Below are positions 43,759 to 53,285 of a stretch of DNA of 64,000 nucleotides, in pieces. The translations under genes and the position numbers were made by a program. Numbering within the stretch: position 1 is the first letter of the stretch; every line of letters starts with the position of its first letter. The notes under the pieces are model-generated. The model made no database searches. It saw nothing but the letters and a program-made list of their open reading frames with translations, and was not told where the DNA came from. The DNA is from Usnea hakonensis (taxonomy: Eukaryota; Ascomycota; Lecanoromycetes; Lecanorales; Parmeliaceae). The DNA is taken from assembly GCA_013423325.1 (NCBI GenBank), contig BLJB01000061.1, forward strand, positions 1 to 64,000, given 5' to 3'.

Positions 43759-46172
43759 CTATAGCTTTGCTTTTTCGGACAGGGTCCCTGCCTTCGTCTT
43801 TCCCTCCGCCAAAGCCTCCTCGTATAGCCGATCGAGCTGCTTTCGGAACATCTTAGCGCTTTGGAGTCGCTTGAGCTTTAATCTGGAGCGGCAGATCGGA
43901 GATTTTATCAGCCAATGTATTCTTCCCTGCCAAAACGTGCCAGAGGCATCTAGGCACAGAGAACATGCGCATGACGGTAGGCCTTGCTAGTCCCCCACTA
44001 GCTATTTTTTTCGTTCAGGGGCAGACAGGGTTCTTGAACAGGGCAAAGAAATAAAGGGAGAAGGAGCGGAAAAGGATGTGGTATAACGTACGTAGGAGTC
44101 AAGAGCCCGTTTTCGACTGTAAACGGCTCAATGTCTAAGTGAACCTTCCTTACTTTTTCGTAATTACGAAACGAGTTGCGAGAGCCGATGTCATCCAGCA
44201 GGTTTACGAGTGCGTTTCTGACCTCCTGCTTCCCAGCAGCCGCCTTCACAGCCGCCAAATCATCCGCCGAGATGCTCTGCTCTCCCAGGATTTTCGCCGC
44301 AAACGGCGCAATAGCTACAGGATCCACACCCAATATTGCAACGGGAAAAGCTTGGTTCGAGTCGCCGTGGACAAAGGCCTGTGTGATCAAGTTGCAGTTT
44401 GCTAGATAGACATTCTCGATCCGCTCGCAAGATATATACTCGCCCTGAGCAAGCTTCAACACCGTTTTGATGCGGTCGAAAATCCGGAAGCGTCCCAGGG
44501 CATCGACTTCGGCAATATCGCCGGTGTGAAACCAGCCGTCGCTGTCAATCGCCCGGGCGGTCTCGGTCTCACTACGATAGTATTCCCGGAAGAGAGTATT
44601 CCCTCGAAGGAGGAGCTCGCCGCGTGGGTTCGGGAGTGAAGTCACAAGGTAATCCACATCGGGCGCGGATTGCAGGCAGGCTTCCATTGAAGGGGCGACA
44701 CCGCCGCAGTTGCCGGTGGAGTAATCGTCTGCCATTTGAGACATGGCGATAGCGTAGGTCTCCGTGAGCCCGTAACCTTGGATGAAATCGTTGCCCAACA
44801 CCGCCCTGTAAAATTGTTGAAGCTTTGGGTCGAGGGGGGCAGCTCCGCTGACCATTCTCTTCGCGCGCTGTAATCCAAACGCTGAAGCGACTTGAGATTT
44901 CATAGCACCTTCCTTCGGCGTATACCTGTTGGTGGCTTGTCCAGCAGGTAACTCCATCGCTGCCAACTTTTCATTGATGATGGAGCGGCTATTGGCACCA
45001 TCGGCTCCCGGTGCCGCGCTGATGGCCTGCCTCATAGCAGATCCAAATCGATTGTATAAACGAGGAACGGAACTAAAGCATGTCGGCTGCAGGATCTTCA
45101 TATCGTCGATAAGGCCAGGAATGTCCCCTCGGAAGTAGCCAATTGCGGCACCCGCGAAGAACGAACTATGCTCCGCCACCCTCTCATAGATATGTGCTAA
45201 AGGCAGGTACGAAATCATTACGTCTTCAGGAGCCACATCGAAGATTAGTCGGGCAGTAGAAGCAGCTGCTACAGCATTGGCGTGTGTGAGCACTACACCC
45301 TTGGGATTACCAGTTGTTCCAGAAGTATAGTTGATTGTGACCACATCTTCAGGAGTTGGAACTTGCATAGGCATTGAAGACTTTGCACCAAGTTTTTCCA
45401 CGTCATGCATATCAACAATCTTTATACCCAGAGTTTCAGCTAGCGCATAAAGCCTAGCCGTGATTGAAATCTCTTCTGGTCCCCCAGCGCTAAGCGAATC
45501 GACAGAAACAATGATTTTCAGCTTGGGAACACGCACTGCCAAGCTGAGCAAGACCGAGATATGTCCAAGGGATGTCACGACACAGGCCAAAGAAGCATGA
45601 TTAATGATATATTCTGCGGTCTCAGGGCCGTAGACTTCGAATATCGAGACAGTGAACAGAGATTGGGACAAACATGCCAGGTCTTGGCAAACCATCAGCG
45701 TTGACTCATCCCATGACTTAGCACATCCACACTCACCCGTAATCTGCCATTCGGGCCGGTTGGCGCACCAAAGCCCCACGCCATATTTCTCCTCAGTGAC
45801 TCCCGCCTGCCTATGCAACTCCCTGATGCCCTTTCCCAAATGTCTCCTTCTTTGCTCTACTTCCCCATATGTAATCCACTCATACCCTCCCCAAGTGTTT
45901 GCTTCCTTCTCCCATTTACGGCTTCCCAAACACCGATTCCTGGGTCGCTTCCTGGCAGAAATCTCAAATAGATCTTGCACTGTCATGACGCGAGAGTCTA
46001 GCGATTTCAACAGAGATCCATTGCAATACTTCGGGTGGCGGTAGATAGCGCTGCGTGCCTTGTCTTTGTCCGCGCTGTTCGGGATGGGTACGGAGTAAGG
46101 GTTGCCCACGGCCGGGGGTGTTTGTAGGAAGCGGAACGTGGCGTCAGCATCGCTGAAGGCGGTAGGTGCCAT
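43759..46172 (-). CDS. Long-chain acyl-CoA synthetase (716 aa)
   Basis: ATP-dependent activation of a long-chain or polyketide-derived acid to its CoA ester. Three exons: 46172-45737, 45682-44092 and 43882-43759. The AMP-binding P-loop is YTSGTTGNPKG. Other motifs are SYLPLAHIYERVAEH, GYGLTETYA, GWFHTGDIAE and RFRIFDRIKTVLKLAQGEYI. The last exon completes the usual end (LTPTLKLKR, then KMFRKQLDRLYEEA). The first intron is 54 nt without an in-frame stop. The second is 209 nt and, if retained, gives a different C-terminus that stops after about 20 residues. Yeast Faa1/Faa4 are the nearest well-known relatives. No clear peroxisomal or membrane signal is visible. Position between the regulator and the exporter argues for a cluster role. 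Confidence 0.88.
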
Positions 46173-46877
46173 GACTATCGATGTTGCGTATGAAGCTTTC
46201 TAGGATCTGCGTGCCCTGCCTTGACCATCAAGCTGTTTTCAAGTATTGGTGACGAGTAGTTGCGTAGTCTAGCAGAGGCAGCATTGGAGTGATGCTTGAT
46301 AAGCCAACCTCATAAGGCTCAGCCGTCTTGACGAGGATAGCGCTAGGCTCCATTTCGAGTAAGAATATGATATATGGAGAATGCGGGGAGGGAAAATGAA
46401 GAGGGCCCCCTGCGAGCCCAAATCTCCAGTCCCGGTTAGGCATTGTGTCTCGCTGTTCGCCCCTATAGCTTCGACAGTGCTTACACCCGCCCCACCATAT
46501 TGCGGAGTGGAAAGCTATGACCCGACTGGGAACATGTTTAGGTGAAAGTTGGATGACGACTCGGGGTTGTAGGTTGCACTCGGTGTACGACAAGGTACTT
46601 CGGGGTGGAGAACAATCAGCCCTAAGGTCAGTTTGCTAGACTACATTGGTGATAGCGTACAGTAGAGGTTACATTTTTGTCCGCACCAGGGGTATCCATT
46701 GTTTTCGGTCATCGAGCGCTACCTTCGTGCCGCAACTACTGATCCAAACAAATCAGGTAAGCATTGGTTTTTCATTACAACGTGAAAAGGAGAATGAGAA
46801 TATAGGTGGAAAAGGCGACTGTCAGTGCTTCCATGTTTGTCCCCAATTATAGTAGGCCGACACCAAGTTGATACTAC
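46173..46877. promoter_or_regulatory. Divergent promoter between acyl-CoA synthetase and MFS exporter
   Basis: 705 bp separating two gene starts on opposite strands. No CGG-N3-CCG palindrome occurs here. CCCGGTTAGG at about 46433-46442 contains only a TAACCG half of the element found at 52889-53050 (reverse strand). Confidence 0.5.
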
Positions 46878-48891
46878 ATGGCAGGACCTTCCCCAATTTC
46901 CGACACCACCCCCCTCCTTGGAGGCGGTAGAAGTCGTGGTATCGAAAATGCTCGCTACTCTTCCACGGCGAGCCCAGAGAATGGCCGACTGGATGAGGGA
47001 AACACTTGCGACCACGACTCGGACATCACCATATCCGCAGTAGACGCCTTGGTTGATGCGCATGGAAAAGAGCCGGCAACACATATCGACTCGATAATTG
47101 CTGGGGCACAAGACAACAATGCAGATTCAGATTCAAGACAAAACCGACATGCAGCAGACTCTGAAGGTCTAAGGCAGGAAGAGGGCACTGCGGAAACATC
47201 TAAGAGCCCATATCTTGGTGGAGTCAGTGTAGGACGATTCTGGCTTATCTATGCTGGTGTGCTTGCCAACTCGTTTATGTCCTTATTTGACGCTACGCTT
47301 ATGGCATCAACCCACCCCGTCATCACGTCCTACTTTCATGCGTCCAATAGCGCCTCTTGGCTCTCTGTAGCCTTTCTATTGACATCGACAAGCTTCCAAC
47401 CTCTTTTTGGAAGGCTCTCGGACACGATTGGACGGAAGCCCCCGTACATCTTCACTTTGACAGTATTCCTTCTAGGTACTACGTGGTGTGCTTTTGCCCA
47501 GAGCGTAGTGTCTTTCATACTGGCTCGCGCTGTGTGCGGATTGGGAGCGGGGGGACTGATGTCGATGAGTTCGATCATCGCTTCAGATCTTCTCCCCATC
47601 GAGATTCGTGGTGCCTATCAGTCATATGTCCACATCGCCTTTGGCGCTGGTTCAGCGCTTGGCGCTGCCACAGGAGGTGCGATTGCGGATCAACTCGGTT
47701 GGCGATGGGAATTTGGTATCCAGATCCCCATAATTGCTACCGTTCTTACGAGCGCATGTATCTTTACCCCGCGGGATCTCGGCTTGGGGGCTGGTGTTAC
47801 AAAAGATAGTTTCTGGGTAGCTATTCGAGCCTTTGACTACCGCGGATCGTTACTGCTTACCGGTAGTGTTACATTCCTTATCCTTGGTCTGGTATGTTAA
47901 AAAAATCCTACTACCCTCTGTATCGATGTTAATAGTAAATCTATAGAATCTCGGCGGCAACATTTTCCCCTGGAATCATCCCATCGTCCTCTCAGCCTTC
48001 GCGGCATGCGCAGTCTGCTTGCCATTCTTCATATACAGCCAATTGCGCGTTCGTCTCCCCGTCATTCCCCTCCGCCTTTTCTCACGCAATCCCTGCGCTG
48101 GTCTGATTACAGCCAACTTTGTTGGATCCGTTATTACCAACCTTATCCTTTTCAACGCTCCTCTTTATTACCAAGCAGTGCTTCTGGAGTCTGCGACCAC
48201 CTCTGGTCTGCGCCTCCTTGTGCCAAGTCTGTGCACGAGCTTTATAGGTGTCCTGACCGGATTTCTGATAACCTGGTCTAAGAAGCTTAAATGGTCTTTG
48301 AACATTGGGGGACTATTTCTGCTTGCTGGCACACTATGTCTGACACTGATGCGAAGGGGATTGGCTGAGTGGACGTATTCGCTCTTTCTAGTCCTTCCCA
48401 GTATGGGGCAGGGTTTCCAAAACCCAGGAACATTCATGAGTATTTTGAGTGTGAGTGACCAGAAAGATCAAGCGGTTGTCAGTAGCACCTTGATCTTGTT
48501 CAGGAGTTTAGGTATGGTGTTCGGCGTCGCTTGCAGCAGTTTGGTTGTACAAAACGCTCTCGTCTATTACCTCAATAAATACGTTAGTGGATCGGAGAAA
48601 GATCAGGTACTCCTTCCTTTTTCCTTTCCCTCCTCTCGTCAGCTGCGATCTCACGTCGTAATGAATCTGCCAGCTCACTGATGCGGAATTACTTGTGTTA
48701 CACAGATCATACTCGAGGTTCGAAAATCCGTACAGGCGATAGTTTCATTGAGTCCGGAGTACAAGGAACAGGTAATCAACGCATACACGCAGGCTTTGAT
48801 GGTTACATTCAAATCAGCAGTGGTCCTAGCAGCTGGAATGTTGATGATTATTTTCTTCATCCGATTACCTAGATTGGGGAAGAAAGCGTAA
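46878..48891 (+). CDS. MFS exporter, DHA2-like 14-helix drug:proton antiporter (619 aa)
   Basis: Probable plasma-membrane efflux pump for the cluster product. Three exons (46878-47891, 47947-48606, 48706-48891) join in frame. A hydrophilic N-terminus of about 110 residues precedes helix 1. Family motifs: FDATLMASTHPVITSYFH in helix 1, motif A GRLSDTIGRKPP between helices 2 and 3, RAVCGLGAGGLMSMSSIIAS in helix 4, and the motif-C-like AFGAGSALGAATGGAIADQL in helix 5. The C-terminal half gives further hydrophobic segments, ending with the last helix (VVLAAGMLMIIFFIRL) in exon 3. Length and spacing fit the 14-helix group common in secondary-metabolite clusters. It is divergent from the acyl-CoA synthetase and convergent with the next gene. 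Confidence 0.9.
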
Positions 48892-49152
48892 CCGTGTTAT
48901 CACGGCTACAAATGCTGTGTACAGAAAAGCGATAGACTTCCATACAGCTAATAGACGCATATAGAAACCCAACTTACATCCTCCAATGAATCATATCTTC
49001 ATGTTTCATTTTGCCTAATTTATGCGCTTCTGCAGAGCTAATATTGACTTACGGTCGTCGAATGCAGACACTTTCGGAGCAACCCCGGTGTGCTAGTATG
49101 TTGTAGACATTGATCGTACATAAGTACGCAACCGCCTTTACACAAATGCACT

Positions 49153-50403
49153 TCAAATTTTCCCATTTGCATATGCCATCCCTCCAGCGTTCTCATCAAC
49201 CTCAACCAACTCCTTCAATCCACAAACGTCAAAAAGGGTCTTCGGCATTATCCGACTCCCCGTCGCACCGTACTTCTTCAACCAATCCATAGTCCTTCTG
49301 ATCGCTACATATGCGCTTCCGACCGCAGCAAACGAAAAGATGATGATCCTATATCCCATCTCCTGCGCCTCCCGGGTCGAAATCAATGGTGATATCCCAT
49401 TCTCCACACTGTTGTAGCAAAGTGGCCAAGGGGCGAGATCCCGCACAGCTTGCGCTGCCTGCTCTTTACTCTGGACGCCCTCAAGAATACCCGCATCGGC
49501 ACCGGCATCCCTCGCGAGGCGTAACCGCTGCACGCACTCCTGATAACCCCTCGACTGTAGCGCGTCGGTGCGGGCAATGATGACAATGTCGGATCGGATC
49601 CGTTCTGCCGTCTGCTTACATGCTCTGATCCGCTGAATGTACGTTGGGATATCGACCACCTCCTTGCCGGCCAGATGACCACACCGTTTCTGCAGGATTT
49701 GGTCCTCGATGTGGAACCCCGCCACGCCTGCGCGCACGTACTGCGTCAATGCATTGGCAATGACGATGGGGCCGCCATACCCCGTGTCCATATCTGCGAT
49801 CAGGGGGGGGCCGCCCACGGGAACGAGATTCGCAATCATTTCCGCGTTTGTCCGCATGTCGTGTAGTTGGGCGATTCCGAGGTCGGGCATCCCGAGGCGG
49901 GACGCCGTCGTGCCTGCGCCTGTCATGTAGAGGCCTGGGAAGCCGGTTTCGATTCCGACGCGGGCGGAAAGCCCGTCGTAGACGCCTGGGCAGTCTATTA
50001 TGGTAGGTGAGTACTTGATCATGTAGCGGAGGCGCGACGAGGCGGGCGTATCGGGGGTTATGGCTTGCGGCGCTGCGATTTGTACAAAAGCTTGGGGTTC
50101 GTTGGGAGGTGTGCTGCCGCCGGTCGGAAGCGTTGAGGCTTCGATCGTCGACGGAGGTTTTGTACCATTAAGATGTGGGGTTTTGGCTGCAGATACGACG
50201 TTTGAGGAGTGTGTGAAGCCATTGGGAATGTCGCCATCGCTTGGAGGAGTAGTGGCGAGGGCGTTCAGTGACTGCATCTTGGCTACCTGGGACTGGCCTT
50301 CTGTTGTTCTAAGTGGAGATACATCAGGACTCAGAGGTAATGGTGTCCAGACGGTAGCATTATCTATCGAGTCTGACGCTCGGGTCGAAGGTGCAGGAGA
50401 CAT
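49153..50403 (-). CDS. Isocitrate lyase/PEP mutase superfamily enzyme, oxaloacetate-hydrolase-like (416 aa)
   Basis: A C-C bond lyase or hydrolase acting on a 2-oxo or 2-hydroxy dicarboxylate. The TIM-barrel core starts near residue 130 (DCPGVYDGLSARVGIETGF). The metal and substrate residues are visible: DMDTGYGG (204-211), HIEDQ (231-235) and the catalytic signature KRCGHL (239-244). NSVENG at 331-336 closes the active site. Candidate activities are oxaloacetate hydrolysis to oxalate and acetate, 2,3-dimethylmalate lyase, or 2-methylisocitrate-lyase-like cleavage. KRCGH is shared by all of these. From memory, an active-site Ser marks true oxaloacetate hydrolases, and Ser332 might be it, but I cannot align. 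The first 125 residues are a Pro/Ser/Thr-rich extension, longer than usual. Single exon. It lies downstream of, and on the same strand as, the ThDP enzyme. Confidence 0.8.
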   Translation of the reverse strand: MSPAPSTRASDSIDNATVWTPLPLSPDVSPLRTTEGQSQVAKMQSLNALATTPPSDGDIPNGFTHSSNVVSAAKTPHLNGTKPPSTIEASTLPTGGSTPPNEPQAFVQIAAPQAITPDTPASSRLRYMIKYSPTIIDCPGVYDGLSARVGIETGFPGLYMTGAGTTASRLGMPDLGIAQLHDMRTNAEMIANLVPVGGPPLIADMDTGYGGPIVIANALTQYVRAGVAGFHIEDQILQKRCGHLAGKEVVDIPTYIQRIRACKQTAERIRSDIVIIARTDALQSRGYQECVQRLRLARDAGADAGILEGVQSKEQAAQAVRDLAPWPLCYNSVENGISPLISTREAQEMGYRIIIFSFAAVGSAYVAIRRTMDWLKKYGATGSRIMPKTLFDVCGLKELVEVDENAGGMAYANGKI

Positions 50404-50666
50404 GATGTCGTTAGTACGAAGAATGAGATTGGGATGTCATGAAACTGAAAGTACTAGTAGGCTGAGCCTAGACTGTGTGACTGGATCATGGCTGGTAGCT
50501 ATGAGCTTTTCATTATCTGCAGGGAGTATGACTAGCTCGATAAGAACATGTGCTAGGTAAGCATGGAAAAAGGCACCACTTTAGTCGATCTACAGTCAGC
50601 CTAGAGCTCGATCATCGGGTTACGTAGGATGATGGGAAGCCTACTCCCATGGAGACCTAGCAGACT

Positions 50667-50677
50667 TCGGGAACCGA
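50667..50677. promoter_or_regulatory. CGG-N3-CCG palindrome upstream of the lyase gene
   Basis: TCGGGAACCGA, flanked to give TTCGG-GAA-CCGAA, lies 264 bp before the ATG of the oxaloacetate-hydrolase-like gene. It has the same half-sites and spacing as the three sites in the next promoter, with a different centre (GAA instead of TAA). Confidence 0.45.
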
Positions 50678-50793
50678 AATATTTATAAGAACGGGGCCAC
50701 AAGGAATCTGTGCCACAATTAAGTCTATAAGCCATGGCTTCGGCTATACCGCGCTATGCTGCTGTCCTGGGACTACGTAACGAACACTTCCTG

Positions 50794-52611
50794 TCAAACT
50801 TTGTTCCTTTCGGGGGTGGACTTCTGCCAGGCAAATTCCTTGTTCCATGTCAGCGTTTCACTCTCTTTAGGGCTCATGACGGTGCGACCTACTAGCTTCT
50901 TCGCATGTCCTGGCTCAATCATGATATTGACAATCACGGGAACATCCGCCCTGAAGCCTTCCTCGGTGGCCTTCTCCAACTCTCTAGGCGTCCGCACCAG
51001 GTAGCCTTTCCCACCGCACATCTCCGCCATCTGCTCGTACTTCACTTCCCAGCCGAGGCCGGTACTTCGCAGTCCACCAGGCTGACCACTTTTGCTCTTC
51101 TCTTGCATCTTCAGCCACTCGTCCGCCTCGCTACAATCCCCATGGTAAACACCGCCGTTATTGAGCACGAAGATCAGCACATCCATGCAATATCTACTCA
51201 TGGTCTCGACTTCTGCCATTGAAAACCCAAAAGCCGAGTCTCCTTCTATGCAGACTATTTTCTTGCGGGAGTTTGAGGGTCCGGCGTGTCCTTCTGGCTC
51301 GGAAACGTTGTAGGCATGATGTGCGGCGATGGCATATCCGAGACCAACACCCATGGTAGCATGAGTGCCTGCGTCTAGACGAAGTCGAGGGTACTCGACG
51401 GGGAAGATGCTACGAGAAATATCCATTGTGTTGGCGCCTTCGGAGACGTAAACAATGTTGCCGTCTTCAGGCGGAGAGAGCCTGTGCAGAGCTCGCTTGA
51501 CGATATCAAAAGCGCGCTGGTAGGTCATTGGAAGAGTATCTACGATTGAAAGTCTAGCCGCAGTGGCCTCGTTCTTCTCTTTACTAGCTCTGAGCGCCTC
51601 CGTATAAAGCGACGAGTCATCAAACTGCCAGCCTTGAAGCGCATCGCTTATTTGGGATGTGACGGCGCCGACATCCCCTACAATCCCATACTCTGCACTC
51701 CGCAGGGTTTTCCCAATCTCATCTGCGGAGATGTCGACTTGAATAAACTTCACGGTGGGGCTCCATTTGGGCTCTTCTCCAAAATGCAGAATCCAGTTGA
51801 GTCTTGCTCCAAGGACCAAAACGGTATCAGCAGACTTCAATGCCGCTGACCGCGCTGATGCCGCGTTTGATGGGTGGGAGTCTGGAAGAACCCCTTTTCC
51901 CATTGGAGTGGGCAAGAAGGGCAATTTTGTGCTGTCAATGAGGTGGCGTATTGTGTTCTCCGCACGAGCATGAGCTGCCCCTTTTCCAATAACAACAAGG
52001 GGCGCTTTAGCACATCGAAGGAGTTTTGCTACCATTTCGATTCTTTCTTGGCCAGACGCTCCTTGGGGAACAGCTGATACCAGTCGTCCTTGAGATTGCT
52101 CACTCTCCGTCTTGTCTTGAATAACATTGGCTGGAAGATCGACAAAGCCCGTCCCTCCCCTACCGTATGAAGCAGCTAGAAAAGCCTTGGATATTGATTG
52201 AGACAGGTTGTCTATAGATGATCGTACTGCTAATTTAGTATGAGGAGACAGCAAAGAAATTGCGTCCAGCTCCTGGAAAGCGCCTTTGGCGACCAAGTGT
52301 GTATCGCAAGAGCCCGCAAGAAGGAGCATTGGCCAGTGGTTGATGGATGAATTACCTATACCAGCCATTGCATGGAGTAGACCTGGTCCGCCCACCACCA
52401 AACAAACGCCAGGCTTTCCAGCTAGATACCCATAAGCAGTGGCGGCATAGCTAGCGGCCTGTTCGTTGCGAAAAGCGATGAATCTGATGCCCAAGGCAAT
52501 AGCCTCTTCAGCAATTTCCACGACTGGAATACCGACGAGACCAAAGATCACTTTTACCCCTAACTCCTGGAGTGTTTTGGCAATCAAGGCTGCCCCAGTT
52601 TGGTAGGGCAT
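50794..52611 (-). CDS. ThDP enzyme, oxalyl-CoA decarboxylase / 2-hydroxyacyl-CoA lyase family (605 aa)
   Basis: Thiamine-diphosphate enzyme that either decarboxylates oxalyl-CoA to formyl-CoA or cleaves 2-hydroxyacyl-CoA to formyl-CoA plus an aldehyde. All three ThDP-fold domains are present. VIFGLVGIPVVEIAEEA and the cofactor Glu50 in FRNEQAAS lie in the first. The cofactor Mg motif begins GDSAFGF at 457, with Asn484 in FVLNNGG, in the third. GAFQELD (110-116) sits at the substrate loop. Plant oxalyl-CoA decarboxylase and yeast Pxp1 have similar wording, while animal lyases also have FQE, so the motif does not decide between the two reactions. Single exon, with no obvious PTS1 at the C-terminus (ending NKV). 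Its 5' end faces the Pcs60-type synthetase, the enzyme that would supply oxalyl-CoA. Confidence 0.87.
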   Translation of the reverse strand: MPYQTGAALIAKTLQELGVKVIFGLVGIPVVEIAEEAIALGIRFIAFRNEQAASYAATAYGYLAGKPGVCLVVGGPGLLHAMAGIGNSSINHWPMLLLAGSCDTHLVAKGAFQELDAISLLSPHTKLAVRSSIDNLSQSISKAFLAASYGRGGTGFVDLPANVIQDKTESEQSQGRLVSAVPQGASGQERIEMVAKLLRCAKAPLVVIGKGAAHARAENTIRHLIDSTKLPFLPTPMGKGVLPDSHPSNAASARSAALKSADTVLVLGARLNWILHFGEEPKWSPTVKFIQVDISADEIGKTLRSAEYGIVGDVGAVTSQISDALQGWQFDDSSLYTEALRASKEKNEATAARLSIVDTLPMTYQRAFDIVKRALHRLSPPEDGNIVYVSEGANTMDISRSIFPVEYPRLRLDAGTHATMGVGLGYAIAAHHAYNVSEPEGHAGPSNSRKKIVCIEGDSAFGFSMAEVETMSRYCMDVLIFVLNNGGVYHGDCSEADEWLKMQEKSKSGQPGGLRSTGLGWEVKYEQMAEMCGGKGYLVRTPRELEKATEEGFRADVPVIVNIMIEPGHAKKLVGRTVMSPKESETLTWNKEFAWQKSTPERNKV

Positions 52612-52888
52612 CTTCTAAGATGATAGAAAGAACTTTGAAGGAGTATGATCTAGCTGTCGACTTTCCCTATGTTTGAACTCCAGGGCAGTCGCTAGGAATA
52701 TCGTGAGAGGGGCAGACCAATATGCGTCAAACTGGTTACAGTGCGGCCAGTGTTCAATATACAAAACAGCGCTATTTTAACTCCCAACACTCAGACGACT
52801 TGGAAAGTATCCTCCAAATTACTTCGCCTACGAATGCGTTTCCCCAAGGGCGGAATCACCCAAGGTATTCTGGTGGGAAGAGGGGCAT

Positions 52889-52899
52889 TCGGTAACCGT
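52889..52899. promoter_or_regulatory. Palindromic element TCGGTAACCGT, copy 1
   Basis: 278 bp upstream of the ThDP-enzyme ATG. Core CGG-TAA-CCG. Confidence 0.65.
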
Positions 52900-52976
52900 A
52901 AGCAGAGGCCTGTCCGTGCCGCTCTGCGCCTCAACCTTATCTTTTCGGTAGGGAAAGGAAGAAATTGAGAGACAAC

Positions 52977-52987
52977 TCGGTAACCGT
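52977..52987. promoter_or_regulatory. Palindromic element TCGGTAACCGT, copy 2
   Basis: Identical to copy 1 and roughly central in the shared promoter. Confidence 0.65.
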
Positions 52988-53039
52988 GATGTAACAGTAA
53001 TACAACAACAGAGAGAGTAAGCGTAGGAAAAAAGTGACG

Positions 53040-53050
53040 TCGGTAACCGT
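53040..53050. promoter_or_regulatory. Palindromic element TCGGTAACCGT, copy 3
   Basis: About 235 bp upstream of the synthetase ATG at 53286, identical to the other two copies. Confidence 0.65.
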
Positions 53051-53285
53051 ACCAAGGTGAGAGTCATTCAGCCCCTGGGTGGATATGTGGGGAAAAAAGG
53101 TTTGATTGATGGCTGAGTCAGCTTACTATCTCGTACCTTGCATCGTTTGTCAGAGGGGATTGTACATATTCTTGATTGAATTAATTAATCTTGATACTGG
53201 TATCTGGTTTTCTTCTCAAGCCTCTCTACTTGACCACCATCTAACGCATGAGACCACTTACGTATCGCGCCCATCTCCCGGCACC

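Larger units (their letters stand above)
52612..53285. promoter_or_regulatory. Shared divergent promoter with three identical palindromes
   Basis: 674 bp between the ATGs of the ThDP enzyme (minus) and the oxalyl-CoA synthetase (plus). TCGGTAACCGT occurs exactly three times, at 52889-52899, 52977-52987 and 53040-53050, spaced 88 and 63 bp. A degenerate half copy (TCGGTAGGG) lies at about 52945. The core CGG-TAA-CCG is a perfect inverted repeat with a 3-bp spacer. Co-regulation of both genes by a Zn2Cys6 dimer is the natural reading. Confidence 0.75.

Noticed and set aside
45683..45736. An 18-residue insertion in the acyl-CoA synthetase
   Set aside because: It has proper splice ends and removing it restores the family sequence WQIT-DLACLSQSLF. 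It is an in-frame intron.
53106..53285. 60-residue N-terminal extension of the oxalyl-CoA synthetase
   Set aside because: It is not family-like and overlaps the promoter. The ATG at 53286 gives the expected N-terminus.
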